Shown one piece after another: positions 21,715 to 32,278 of a DNA stretch of 64,000 nucleotides. Under the pieces are notes generated by a model. It did not search any database. It was given only the letters and a program-made list of their open reading frames with translations, and had not been told where the DNA came from. The stretch is from Ophioceras dolichostomum (Eukaryota > Ascomycota > Sordariomycetes > Magnaporthales > Ophioceraceae), in NCBI GenBank assembly GCA_003049485.1, contig PYST01000190.1:1-64000 (forward strand), given 5' to 3'. Numbering within the stretch: the stretch's first letter is position 1; each line of letters starts with the position of its first letter. Both the position numbers and the translations under genes were made by a program.

Positions 21715-23640
21715 ATGGGTATCATCACTGCCCACGATGGGACGTCGGATCCCATCGTCACGCATCTCGTCGCCGGGGACAAGGTGCCGTGGTACAAAAA
21801 GCCCAACCTGCGGAGCATGTACCTGTTCCTGTTCATCTGCTGCATGGGCGTCGAGATGACGTCCGGCTTCGACTCGCAGCTCATCAACACTCTGCAGTTT
21901 TCTCCGGCCTTCAACCGTTGTAAGTCCATCACCAAACTCTACCAAAGCATTCTGCACCTGTGGCCTGAAGCAGTACTGCCCGCGCAGCCATGCTGAGCAT
22001 GCAAGGCGAACACGTATAGACTTCGGCGAAGGCTATCTCGATGAGAACGGCAAGCCAGGCATCCGGCCCGCCCTCCTGGGTCTCATCGCATCATGCTACA
22101 ACATCGGCTCGGTCCTCGGCGTGCCCCTCGCTCCGTACTTCAACCAGCGCTACGGCCGTCGGTGGAACGTCATGGCCGGCTCGATCATCATGTGCGTCGG
22201 CGCCATCATCCAGGGCTTTGCGCAGCACGTGGCCATGTACATCGTCGCGCGCATACTCCTCGGCATCGGCATCGTCTTCGCCATCATCTCGGCCTCGTCT
22301 ATGATCGGCGAGCTGGGGTACCCGAAGGAGCGTCCGGCCCTGACCTCCCTCTTCAACGCGTCTTACTTCGTCGGCGCCATCCTCGCCGCAGCCATCTCCC
22401 TCGGAACCACCGACATCCCCGGCGAGTGGAGCTGGCGCCTGCCCTCGCTGCTGCAGATCTGCCCGTCGCTCCTCCAGATCGTCACCGTGTACTTCCTGCC
22501 CGAGTCGCCGCGTTTTCTGGTCAGCCGAGACCGCAACGAGGAGGCCATGGAGGTGTTGACCAAGTACCACGCCGAGGGGGACGCCGACTCGCTCATCGTT
22601 CACGCCGAGATGGCACAGATCCGAGCGACCATCAAGGCCGAGATGGAGATCTCGCAGCAGTCCTGGTGGGACATGTTCGAGACTTCAGGGATGCGGCGCC
22701 GTGTTCTCATCGCCGTCTTCATAGGACTATTCACCCAGATGTCCGGCAATACCCTGCTGTCGTACTACTCCAACCTGCTGTTCGAGATGATGGGCTTCAC
22801 GTCGACCTACGCCAAGACCCGCATCAACATCGCCAACCAGTGCTGGAGCTTGATCAACGCCGTTGTTGCGGCCCTGATCGTGTCCCGCTTCCCTCGTCGA
22901 AAGATGTTTATGCTTTCGGCTGCGTCCATGCTGGCCGTCTTTACTGCCATGACCATCTCCTTCGAGCGTTTGCGCCACGCGAAGGATAACAGCTACGGCA
23001 ACAACGCGGCCTCCATCGCTGCGCTGGTCTTCTACTTTGCGTACAGCCCTTGCTACAACATAGGCAACAACGCTCTGACATATAGTGCGTTTTTTTCACA
23101 GCCCGCACTCCTCTGTTGCCCCTAACTCACTTCCCACAACATCACTTCCCGCTTACTGACTTCTGCCTTTCTTGCCACGACTAGCCTACCTCGTCGAACT
23201 CTTCCCCTACGCCCGCCGCACCCGCGGTATCGGCATCCAGCAGATCTTTGGCAAGACCGCGGGAGTCTTCTCTAACAATGTCAACCCTATTGCCCTGACG
23301 GCCATCGGATGGAAGTTCCTCGCCATCTACTGCGGGTGGATCGCGTTCGAGTTCATGTTCATCTTCTTCATGTACCCGGAGACCCACGGCCGAACCCTTG
23401 AGGAGTTGGCGTTCCGTAAGTGGTGTTCCACCTTCGCCTGGTGGAGGAGAGGAGCCCGCAGTCCACCGTCATGGCTGCCCCCTCCCTTTCGTGTAACGAG
23501 ACCGTTGTACTGATCAGGAGCTTCCTACAGTGTTCGAGGGCAAGGAGCTCGCCGATAAGGCTGTCGCGGCAGTCGAGAAGGAGATCCATACCGACGTCGT
23601 GGTTGCGCCGGAGAAGACTCCTGGGGCCAGTGTTGCTTAA
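21715..23640 (+). CDS. LAC12-type MFS sugar (lactose/cellodextrin-like) permease
   Basis: Proton-coupled disaccharide or hexose importer of the fungal lactose-permease branch of the sugar porter family. Exons 21715..21919, 22020..23084, 23185..23415 and 23531..23640 give 536 residues; all three introns (100, 100 and 115 bp) keep phase. The 12-helix core includes GFDSQLINTLQ in TM1, YGRRWNVMAGS after TM2, PESPRFLVSRDR at the central loop, NTLLSYYSN in TM7, ELFPYARRTRG after TM10 and YPETHGRTLEELA near the end. These are the standard sugar porter signatures. The short C-terminal tail is acidic and lysine-rich. Relatives in cellulolytic fungi transport cellobiose, lactose or galactose; the exact substrate cannot be read here. 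It lies in the same window as the GH7 enzyme, whose product cellobiose would be a plausible cargo. Confidence 0.9.
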
Positions 23641-24518
23641 AGCCTTGAAGGATCTGCTCAAGTTCGGCCCTGGAAATTGCCAGACTGGTGGTAGTATTGA
23701 AGAGGGTTTTCTCAAGTTGGAGATAGCCGGCAATGCAGATATGGCAGTTGAGGGCTGCGTCTGGTTGTGGCATAGGACTTCCAGGGGTGCTAGGATCGAG
23801 CAGGGTGTCCAGCGATTTACATGCTGCAACATTTCAACCGCCGCTTCGACGCTTCGTCAGGCAGTCGAGCTTCTTCGGTTCATATAACCAACATCTGGCG
23901 TTCTTTCACGTGACCAAGAATTTGCGAACAAGGTTAAACCAGCCAGTGTCGGGAGGCCATGGGGAAAGGAACAAGCACGCGTGCAAAATACTACTGAATT
24001 CTTGTGTCTGTCTTCCAAAGGAAAGCTATCTGTGCGTTGGTGGGGAGAGCGACCTTATAAAGGCTACTTGGTAGGTAGATGCCTTGGAAGTTGATGCCTT
24101 AGGACTGAGGCAACAGCTGCCACGTGAGCAGGTACCTACTATGAACCAACAGCCAGTGTACATTGCCAGTGGATGGAATTGTGAGTGACTTTGAGGGAGT
24201 GGGTGAAGTGCAGGTAGAGCCTGCGATGTGCCATGGGAAAGTACCAGGCTCCATTCCATGTTCACCACACAGGCGACAGGCCGTTCCGCTAATCTAATAG
24301 CCTTCTCTGATTGTCCATCGACTAGAGCCGCAACTCATGACGTCCCAACTGCAGCACAAGGCCTACGCTACCGCCAAAAAAGGTCGACGTCGACACAGGG
24401 TTATTTTGTATTAAAAGTGGGATAACACCAGCAGCTTTACCTATCGCTTTGGTATTAAAAGACAAAGAGTCCTTATGAGATGAGCAATTTCGCGCCACAT
24501 TTCTTCTCGTTGGAGAAA

Positions 24519-24540
24519 AGGGGTATCACGTGATACCCCT
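24519..24540. repeat. Perfect 22-bp palindrome with CACGTG core
   Basis: Two exact 11-base arms, AGGGGTATCAC and its complement, meet without a spacer and create CACGTG, an E-box/bHLH-type core. Bases outside the 22 do not pair. It could be a binding site for a dimeric regulator, or a cruciform-prone relic. No gene starts close by on either strand, so its target is unclear. Confidence 0.6.
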
Positions 24541-24633
24541 CATCGCAACCTCTCCCTGGGCGCAACCCAAAGCTCCGTTACCTTTGAAGCGTAGGTCCCT
24601 CCAGCGAAGGGCCGATTCGTCCCGAGGCCGCTA

Positions 24634-24668
24634 GGTACCTACCTACTTACCTATCTAGGTAGGTAGGT
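24634..24668. repeat. TAGG/CCTA repeat cluster
   Basis: Runs of TAGGTA, ACCTACC and TACCTATC alternate here in both orientations. The same tetramer family recurs through the window, for example near 9461, 28005, 29275, 45073 and 49317. Confidence 0.6.
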
Positions 24669-25378
24669 GTATGGAAATATCTTGACAGCATAGGATCCAA
24701 GCAAGGGCTTTCCAGTTTCGTCCACAAGTCGCTGCAGCTTTCAAGCTCGGCAAGAAGATGGCTGCCTGCCTAGGAGTCGATATACATACCTCGAGGGCCG
24801 CGAGGCGTCCTAACACTGTGTCCACAGGCTCGAAACAACTTGGTCGAAGGACGGGCAAAAGACGTGTAAGGGATGGGTGTTTGTCAATTCTGCAGCTCGA
24901 GTCATTGCTCATCGGGCATTTTTAGCCCCACCCACCGATCTCGAGCTTCCTTCATTGCTGAATCGCCTCGAAATCCCCGTCGGCGTCTCCCGAGGTCGTT
25001 CTTGGGACGTCTTAATCCGGTCTTACGAACGAGACTTCCTTCTTATAAACATGAAAGGTACCTGACTTCCAATCCTTCTCGCAACATGAATTCCAGAAGT
25101 TCGCAACATGATCCTCCGCTGGGATATTACGTTCAACGTTGTTGTCTCCTTGGGCAGGCAGGTATTATTCGAATGTGAAGCATATTACTCGACTTCCTTT
25201 TTCGCTTTTTCAACTCATTGTTTACTTCCCCTTCACAAAGTAATCCTCCTGTCGCGTACTTTGCTTTCAAGTTCTTTCCTCCAGTCCTCGTCAACTTCCC
25301 ACCCATTGCAGCGACCGGGATTGAATCGCGCGTCAACGTGGAGGACAGAGGGCCGGTATGTTCAATTATCTCGATACC

Positions 25379-25612
25379 TGTTGAACCACGGTTGGGTGCA
25401 CTTCCGTGCACCCACGTGGACGAGTTGCCTCAGTCACCAAGGCAGCCCCCTCGACAGACCTTAGGTCACGTGGGCCCCTTGGAATCGCTTACAAAAGCGA
25501 TTCCTCCTACTCACGCGTAGACTAGCTTTACTCTTCCCTGTACATCATCAGAATCAACAGATTGGTTTACCACGTCGCGTGTTTGTTTTTTCCCCTTGAA
25601 GCCCAACCAACA
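25379..25612 (+). mobile_element. Solo LTR, copy 1 (234 bp, TSD ATACC)
   Basis: Starts TGTTGAACC and ends CCAACCAACA, so it has the TG...CA ends and TGTTG/CAACA short inverted termini of a retrotransposon LTR. It is flanked on both sides by ATACC (25374-25378 and 25613-25617), a perfect 5-bp target-site duplication. Two hairpins lie inside: GGGTGCAC/GTGCACCC, and GGAATCGCTT/AAGCGATTCC. No internal retroelement sequence is attached. It is nearly identical to copies 2 and 3, which lie in the opposite orientation. Confidence 0.85.
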
Positions 25613-25889
25613 ATACCGTCACCGTCAGGACAAAGCGACTAGGGTCGAATCACGCCTTGATTTACACGGAGAATAGAAGATAGGCACGTCTGACAGAGAC
25701 ACGGGGAGACAAAATGTTGAGGGAAAGAGGCAAAGAACTCTTACTTCAAGGAGACTATTCGATCGAAGCAGTTCAGTACCTTTCTTGCACTTTCGAATCA
25801 TATAAACCCTGAACGTTTTCTCTCTCCATTTCCTCTTCATCCATCATCTTCCCAGTCTCCCATTCTCCCATCTGTTTCATTTCCGCCCA
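25613..25889. other. Spacer between solo LTR copy 1 and the broken STAND-like gene
   Basis: A short AT-rich spacer containing one copy of the ATACC duplication. No supportable gene. Confidence 0.3.
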
Positions 25890-27316
25890 GATTTACAGAC
25901 TCCCAGTCTCTCATTCTCCGAGTTTCCCGTTCTCTTCCAGGCGTTGTTGCTGTTGCGTCCACGTCTAACCTTTTCGTTTCGCACGGGTCGGGACCACCTT
26001 TGGCAGAGTTTGTCAAGGTAAGCCGCAGTCCTTGTTCTCTGAAGATGCAGAAAATGCCTACACAAACAAGTAGCTACCTACCTAATTACGAAAAAGGTTT
26101 TGATCTCAAGCTCAACGGCGCCTGTGCACCCATCTCATCCGCCGCCATCCCTCCCATCTCCCATCCCTGCCTAGCGGACGCGACGAGGGACTGTTGGTTG
26201 GGCTTCAAGGGGGAAAAAGCAAACACGCGCGTGGTAAACCAATCTGTTGATTCTGATGATGTACAGGGAAGAGTAAAGCTAGTCTACACGTGAGTCGGAG
26301 GAATCGCTTTTGTAAGCGATTCCAAGGGGCCCACGTGACCTAAGGTCTGTCGAGGAGGCTGCCTTGGTGACTGAGGCAACTCGTCCACGTGGGTGCACGG
26401 AAGTGCACCCAACCGTGGTTCAACAGGGACAGCACGTGGCCCGGCAGCTCGTCCACGGCCACCATTCCCCACAGTTGCGACTCGGACCGTGTCTTTCTGC
26501 CTGCTGGCAGTGGAGGAATGGGGCTTGTCCGGACTGGCGAAGAGCCAGGACTCTGCACGAGGGTCGACTCGGAGCGCAGCGACACGTGGTCGGCGATCTG
26601 TTCCTCAGACGGTGTCGTAGGCTGGAGCGGCTGCGACCCGTGCTTCTTGTGTGCACCTGGCTCGGCGGATGATAAAGAGGATTTGTTATCGACCGGTTGT
26701 CCGTAGACTTCGATTTCGGGTTCCGCTTCGAGTTGCAGTCCGCACCATCGTCGTCCGTACTATGGAATCGCGCAACGGGATCCGGCAATTTGTAGATGCT
26801 TTTCGACTTCGTCAGTGTCTCTTGCAAGCAACCGGACCAAAATAGATCGAAATACACAAAGAAAACGCGATTCAACTCACTGGTTTGCTGTTGCCAGAAG
26901 GGTGCTGACAGAAGCAAGCTTCGTGTGCAGTGAGTCTCGCAGCTCCTTCAATTCGTCCTTCTTATTAAGCGCCCAGCCCATCTTATACCATTTAGACGAG
27001 ATCATGTACCCTGCTCTGGCGAAAGGCTATTATGGTAGCTCTTGGTGCGCTCGAGGAACGCTGATATCGTGCCCATTGACAACTTGGCGATGTGCTCAAC
27101 CCCGTTGACCAAGTCCTGGGGGAGATTGGCGCTAGACGTTTTGCTGAGCCGGATCATGTTACCGACTTGGATGAGGGCTTGCTGCATCGCACTCAGCTCA
27201 GCAATCGCCTCTTGGTACTCGACACAGGCACAGCGACTGCTGCACATGACCTCGATGAGCTTACGGGTCATGCCGGCCCCGGTCATGATATCGGTGCAAG
27301 AGTACCCAAACGACAT
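25890..27316 (-). pseudogene. Fungal STAND/NLR N-terminal-domain-like gene, broken by a solo LTR
   Basis: Starts at the ATG at 27316 with MSFGYSCTDIM, the usual opening of the fungal N-terminal domain found on STAND/NLR-type and related proteins. A helical segment follows (EYQEAIAELSAMQQALIQVG, then VEHIAKLSMGTISAFLERT). Around 27003 the frame slips by one base. The next segment, WYKMGWALNKKDELKELRD and on to STLLATANQ, is the expected continuation of that domain. A 60-bp intron (26821..26880, GTGAGT donor) leads to a helical piece, DTDEVEKHLQIAG. A TAG at 26760-26762 then interrupts a long Ser/Pro-rich region. At 26425 a 234-bp solo LTR with a GGGAC duplication cuts the frame; beyond it the frame can be followed to about 26090 and is then lost. 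At least three independent lesions make this a pseudogene unless two are sequence errors. The left boundary is approximate. Confidence 0.7.
26192..26425 (-). mobile_element. Solo LTR, copy 2 (234 bp, TSD GGGAC)
   Basis: Same element as copy 1 in reverse orientation. It is bounded by TGTTGG...CAACA on the plus strand and flanked by GGGAC at 26187-26191 and 26426-26430. It differs from copy 1 at only a handful of positions, several of them C/T changes. It interrupts the Ser/Pro-rich coding region of the STAND-like pseudogene. Confidence 0.88.
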
Positions 27317-27352
27317 TGTGGATGCTGTTGCCAAACGACTTGGTTATGGAGA

Positions 27353-27372
27353 AAGAGAGAGAGAGAGAGAGA
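27353..27372. repeat. (GA)n microsatellite
   Basis: About ten GA units, just upstream of the STAND-like start codon at 27316, so it would be a CT tract in that gene's leader. Confidence 0.8.
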
Positions 27373-27494
27373 AATGCTCTAGGACTTATGCAAATCTAGG
27401 TGGGGCAGAATGAGGGGTGAAAACGCAGGTTGACAGGAGCCTTACCTGCTTGACGGCGGAAGGGCCTGAACTCAGTGTGGCAGAGTGGCGGAAC

Positions 27495-27728
27495 TGTTGG
27501 TTGGGCTTCAAGGGGGAAAAAGCAAACACGGACGTGGTAAACCAATCTGTTAATTCTGATGATGTACAGGGAAGAGTAAAGCTAGTCTACGCGTGAGTAG
27601 GAGGAATCGCTTTTGTAAGCGATTCCAAGGGGCCCACGTGACCTAAGGTCTGTCGAGGGGGCTGCCTTGGTGACTGAGGCAACTCGTCCACGTGGGTGCA
27701 CGGAAGTGCACCCAACCGTGGTTCAACA
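27495..27728 (-). mobile_element. Solo LTR, copy 3 (234 bp, no matching TSD)
   Basis: Third copy, same orientation and exactly the same length as copy 2. The flanking pentamers are GGAAC on the left and GCATG on the right, so there is no target-site duplication. Either the duplication has mutated or this LTR is the product of recombination between different insertions. It lies about 180 bp upstream of the STAND-like gene start. Confidence 0.85.
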
Positions 27729-28119
27729 GCATGTGTATTAAATCGCGGGTACGGCAGCCAAATCGCCTGTGAAAAATGTGTTAAATCTGGCTCGCAGAGT
27801 TTGTCCACATCTGACCAGCACCCTGGGGACAGGGCCCATGGCAATCGAGAGCAGAGCGAGCAGGCTGTGGCCCCAACCCAGTCCCAGAGGTGAATAGAGC
27901 AGACCACCTCCCAATGCCTAGAAAGCGCAGACTATCAATCTGAAAACCTGGCCGCCGGTGTAACTGAAGCGGCTGGATATGGAATACGTCTATCAAGTAC
28001 CTAGGTAGGTAGGTACGATTGCATTGGGCTCTTTGTGTTGGGATGAAATGTCAGCCAAAATCCATATTGCTGACGCATGTCAAGTGAGATCTGGGCGGAA
28101 ACAAGAGACAAGCTTCTCA
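27729..28119. other. Spacer between solo LTR copy 3 and the MFS remnant
   Basis: No gene supported. A TAGGTAGGTAGGTAC repeat occurs at about 28003-28017. Confidence 0.35.
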
Positions 28120-29020
28120 GAATTAAACAATCCCGACACCGATGAAGAATGCCCTCGCCTGGGTGGTCAAGCCGTACAGCAGAAGGCCAGCCGGCATGAC
28201 AGGCCTTGAGTAAATGATGGCCCATAGTCGATGGGGGCCCACCTTCTCCGTCAACCGGATAGCAACGACGTTGTTGACGACGGCACTAATGGCGATCCCG
28301 AGGACGAAGCCCAGTTTTAGGCCGAGGTACCAGAGACCGACCGAGGCGGTTGGGATTCCATGCTGCTTCGTAAAAACGCTTAACAACGCTGTCAAAAATA
28401 TGAACAGGGGGAAAAAGGTTATCCGTAGCTAGTTGGCTAAGTGAATTCCGAGAACCAGGTACATAGTTGGGTTACTTGGGTAAGGGGCTAGCAAACGTGG
28501 AGCGCTTAGACATCAGGCTTACGACGCAACCGTACACCACAACAAGATTCATGCCCAACGCGAAGACGATGGGGTTAGTAGGGAGCATCAGCAGGGGTCG
28601 GGTCGAAGCTCCACTACCGGCCGTCTAGTCCAGCGACACAGGAGCGCCGGCAGCCAACTCAGAGTAGTATCGATCCTCACTTTTCTCAAGTCAGTCTCGT
28701 CTCGCCTCACACTCCACGATCAGACTCAGAGCATCGAGCAATCCCAGGATGCTCAGCAGGAACAGCACGTTCGTGGCATGGTAGACGTAAAGCGTCCCAA
28801 ACGCCTCCGACAGAGTTCCAAACCGGCTACAACCCGATAATTAGGTGATATCGACAGACCTGTGAAAGCGGTTTTTCTGTCAGTTCAGGGAGCTGGAAGG
28901 CAGCACCCGGGGACTCAAAGATAACGCCTCAATCACGCTCGCGGCTCACCTGAAGCATAGCACGGCGCTTAACAGCGCGGTCTGGCCAATCTTCTTCCTC
29001 CACGACCAGGTCATGGGATT
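28120..29020 (-). pseudogene. Decayed DHA1-type multidrug MFS transporter
   Basis: Minus-strand pieces in the order expected for a 12-helix multidrug transporter. A 'TWSWRKKIGQTALLS'-like cytosolic segment lies at about 29010-28960. Then come hydrophobic helix 'YVYHATNVLFLLSILG' at about 28800-28750 and 'ALGMNLVVVYGCVVSL' at about 28565-28515. The clearest part is 'SVGLWYLGLKLGFVLGIAIS', continuing to 'PVMPAGLLLYGLTTQAR', at 28340-28150. The last matches the TM7-TM9 region, including the typical P-x-MPAxxLLxYG block. Several stops interrupt the frames between these pieces, and neither a start nor a proper C-terminus is visible. Confidence 0.6.
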
Positions 29021-29847
29021 TTCTTGATTAAAGTCTCCATCGCAGGGTCACCTTAAACATCGATAAAGCGCCGGTACTTACGTAGTAGGTGCAAGCTAAG
29101 AGTAGCACTCTTCGCTTCGCTGATTCGTTCGAAGCTAAGGGGTTGTCAATCGGAGACCGGATGTGCAGTACCTTGGGCTAGCATAATCCTGGGAGGGCCT
29201 AGTCTAGTCGGGACACTGCGAATCATGGACCCCGCTTGGGTGCGATTATCTCCTGTGTATTTCTATGCCCATGCCTAGGTAGGTAGCCAGGGTTCTCATG
29301 TCTGCCCAATCGTGAGGTATCGATGCATTCAACTGAATGTTCAATTAACATAATGAACATCGGATACCCGGCCAAAACGCCTCGAAACCCTATCTGTCCT
29401 TTTAGAGACCTTCTCGTGGTATTCTCTTCTTCTCCCCAGTCCCACCCCCATTTATGTGATCTATGCTGCTCCATTGTCTAGGTATCTATATATGTATCTG
29501 GTAGCCATCTTAACGGTGATGATTACGATGATGATAACGATAGAGATGAGTCTAGTAGTAGTAGTAGAAATCTATGTGGCAGCATCGTAGCATCGATGTA
29601 GCAAATCTAGCCAAAGCGGTCTAAGCCAATCCAAGCCAGTCTAAACGAGCTCCTCCCCACATGTTGTTCGTTTAGCGCGTTGAACGGTATAGGGGGGTCG
29701 GGTCGGTCGGAATGGGCTGTTTTTTCGCGCTCTCCTCTTCGTCTGTCGGCCGAGAGCAGCTAGCTCCACTAGGGTCATCCACCCGGGAACCCCCACACCG
29801 CCTTTTTGTCGACTTGCCGTTGTCCTCGGGCTCGACTCGGCTCAGGA
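29021..29847. other. Intergenic, downstream of the desaturase
   Basis: No supportable gene. Contains a TAGGTAGGTAG repeat near 29276 and short AGT trinucleotide repeats near 29550. Confidence 0.35.
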
Positions 29848-31690
29848 TTAGGATTCAGCCCACTTCAGTGCGCCGGGGACTTTAGGGTCTCGCTCGACGT
29901 ATTTGCATGTGGTGAAGGTGGACCACAGCGAAGCGAGGAAGAAGCGGTCGTCCTTCCGATACAAGTCGCCAAGGACGGTCTTGACGGCCTCGGTAGCTTC
30001 TTCGGCCTTGTAGAAGGGGATGCGACTATGTGGGGGCGAATCATCAGCGTCAGCATGGGAACGTTGATTGGTTGAGGGGAACGAAGCGATGGTTAAGCGG
30101 GAGAGGGATAGAAGGAGAGGAGGAGAGGAGAAAGGTGAATGTGGCAAGAGTAGAAGGATAGACTTAAACTTACGGAAACAGGTGGTGAGTCACATGGGTC
30201 CCGATGATGCCGTGGAAGATGTGGCGGTCGATGAAGCCAAAGTCCCTGTCGACCGTGGCCACGGCACCCTTGACGAAGGTCCAGCTGTCGGCCTCGTAGT
30301 GAGGGACATCAGGGTGAGTGTGGTGGAGGTAAGTGATGGCGACTGTTGTTTGTTCATTTTGGGTTTGCGGGCACGTGTCAGCCAAGCGTAGTCGCAAACG
30401 AAGTCAGTAGCCCAGTCCCAAATCGTGAGGACAGGCAAGTTTGCCACTGAAAAGGTCGAGAAAGACCTGGGACGTTTCCTGAGAGGCCCCGTAAGTTTTG
30501 TTAGGCAGGGGGGTGGAACGAAAGGAAAGCAAAAGAGACTCAAACTCACTCAGCCAGTGGTGGACCCAAAAGTACGGCACCACATACAGCAGAGCCATGG
30601 TATCCCAACCGAGCTTCGACGCGCCATACCAGATACCAGCGCCGGCGAGGGCGAGACCGACGTCGGTGATGGCGACGAAGATGGCCTCGCTAGAGCGGAA
30701 GACGGCGCTGGTGGGCTCGAAGTGGCTGACGCGGTACCAGGCGGCGTCCTTGCGCTGCAAGCTTCCCTTGCCGGCGCTGACGTTGAAGAGCAGGTAGGTC
30801 TGCCAGCCGAACAGCTGATGCGACAGCAGCCGCACCAGGTTGACCAGGGGCACGTCCTCGAGCAGGTCCGGGTCGACGCTGATGCCGACGGACTGGCCGA
30901 CGCGGCCGAGGAAGCCGGGCTGCTCGCGGTCGGCGGCCGTGGCGGGGACGAAGGCCATGTCCTTCTCCATGTGGCCCGTGAAGCGGTGGTGGCGGTGGTG
31001 GGAGAACTTCCACGAGAAGTAGGGCACCAGCAGGGCGGAGTGCAGCACCCAGCCGACGACATTGTTGAGCTTCTCATGGACAGAAAAAGCGCCGTGGCCG
31101 GCCTCGTGGGCGAGGATCCAGATCCCCGTGCCGACGAGGCCCTGCAGGAAGCCGTAGACGGCCCAGGCGGCGGTGCGCGAGGCGACGTCGGGCAGCTGGG
31201 GGATGTAGTGAAGCGCGGCCCAGCCCAGACCGGCAGCCATGGCCAGGTCGCGCACGACGTAGGCCAGGGACCTCACGGTCGAGGGCTCGAAGCAGTGCGC
31301 CGGGATGGCGTTCCGCAGCGTGTTGATGTCTGGGAACTGCGGCTCGTCTGTGGTCTGTGCGAGGCGGTGGTTCATTAGCATCAACTGCAGCTCGTCATCG
31401 TCCGTCATCAGCCACCAGCATCGGCATCGCAAGTTCTCCACTGTTGATCTTGGTGACGGGTCGAGCCGTCTTCCACTCTTCCACGCTTCCCTCCGTCATC
31501 CATCCTTATTCCCCTCCGGACTTTCCCCCTCCTGCAAATCCTTTTCCCTAGTGACGCGGTCGCACACCTCCTCTTGCTCAAATCTGTCCCTTTGCTCTGC
31601 CTCGCTTTGTGACAGTCATTTACCTACCTCAATCCTCTTCTCCGTAACCGCACGGGCGCTGGTGGCCCGCTGCGTGACAGTGACCGACAT
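29848..31690 (-). CDS. Delta-12/omega-3-type fatty acid desaturase
   Basis: Endoplasmic-reticulum membrane di-iron enzyme that inserts a double bond at carbon 12 (or further) of oleoyl/linoleoyl lipids. Four exons, complement(29848..30025, 30174..30342, 30550..31354, 31628..31690), 404 residues, all phases consistent. Exon 1 is short (MSVTVTQRATSARAVTEKRIE) and joins across a 273-bp intron to TTDEPQFPDINTLRNAIPAHCFEPS, the normal start of the family. The three histidine boxes are H104EAGH108, H140-HRH-H144 and H339VTHH343. Box 1 reads HEAGHGAF rather than the common HECGHQAF; a Gly after the box occurs in fungal bifunctional delta-12/omega-3 enzymes, so regiospecificity is open. An in-frame upstream ATG at 31807 would add 39 residues but looks like leader sequence. 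Linoleate made by this enzyme feeds membrane lipids and oxylipins. Confidence 0.9.
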
Positions 31691-32180
31691 TTTTATGGTC
31701 GGGAGCCTGTCTGCAATCTCGGTGCGGGTGCGTGCGGGTGCGGGCTGGTGTAGTGTGGGCGCGGTGCACAAAATTCGTAGTAAATTTTCTTCTAGGGTAA
31801 AGTTCACGCAGGTGCTGTAAAGACAGGCAAGCGATTTCTAGGAGCCAAAAGAGAAGGAGGGCTGGATCGCTTTAGGTATCGCCAGCTGAAAAAGGGACGA
31901 GAATGAGAGAATTTGGTGTTGGTGAAGGAGTGGGAGTTGTAGTGGGCGCGAGCACATGTGAAAAGAGGTGTTCAAAGGACAGAGAAAATTTGCTGTCCTT
32001 TTCTGGGATTTTACTGGAGGGGCTCCTTCTCTCCCCTCTCTTCCTTGCACCCGGTTGAACTCAACAAGGGAAAGAGAGAAAAAGAGGAAAACAGGCAGGG
32101 GTGTTGACTGGCCAGGCGGTGTGGGCTTTTTGTCGAGGTCCATCCCTTTTCTTTTTTCCCCCCTTCCGTGTTTTCTCTCC

Positions 32181-32182
<2 letters not shown>

Positions 32183-32215
<33 letters not shown>

Positions 32216-32278
32216 GCGGGAAAAATCCCCGTCCTTTTTTTTTTTTTGCCCCCCCCGGGGGGGGGGGGGGGGAGGGTN
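32183..32278. repeat. Poly-C, poly-T and poly-G runs with an ambiguous base
   Basis: 31 consecutive C at 32183-32213, a T tract at about 32235-32247, a C7/G tract to about 32275 and an N at 32278. The adjacent C and G blocks look like a sequencing or joining artefact rather than natural sequence. Confidence 0.7.

Larger units (their letters stand above)
23641..25378. other. Intergenic, gene-poor region with repeat motifs
   Basis: Holds the 3' end of the sugar permease transcript and 1.7 kb with no supportable gene. Notable are a cluster of TAGG/CCTA repeats at about 24634-24668 and a perfect 22-bp palindrome at 24519-24540. Open frames are short. Confidence 0.35.

Noticed and set aside
26192..27728. 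Copies 2 and 3 of the 234-bp repeat as the two LTRs of one short retroelement
   Set aside because: Copy 2 has its own GGGAC duplication on both sides, and the DNA between the copies is the STAND-like gene rather than retroelement sequence.
30425..31378. Plus-strand frame of 317 codons
   Set aside because: Antisense shadow of the desaturase, with no recognisable domain.
29848..31807. Upstream in-frame ATG at 31807 as the desaturase start
   Set aside because: It would add 39 residues unlike the family; the ATG at 31690 gives the usual short first exon.
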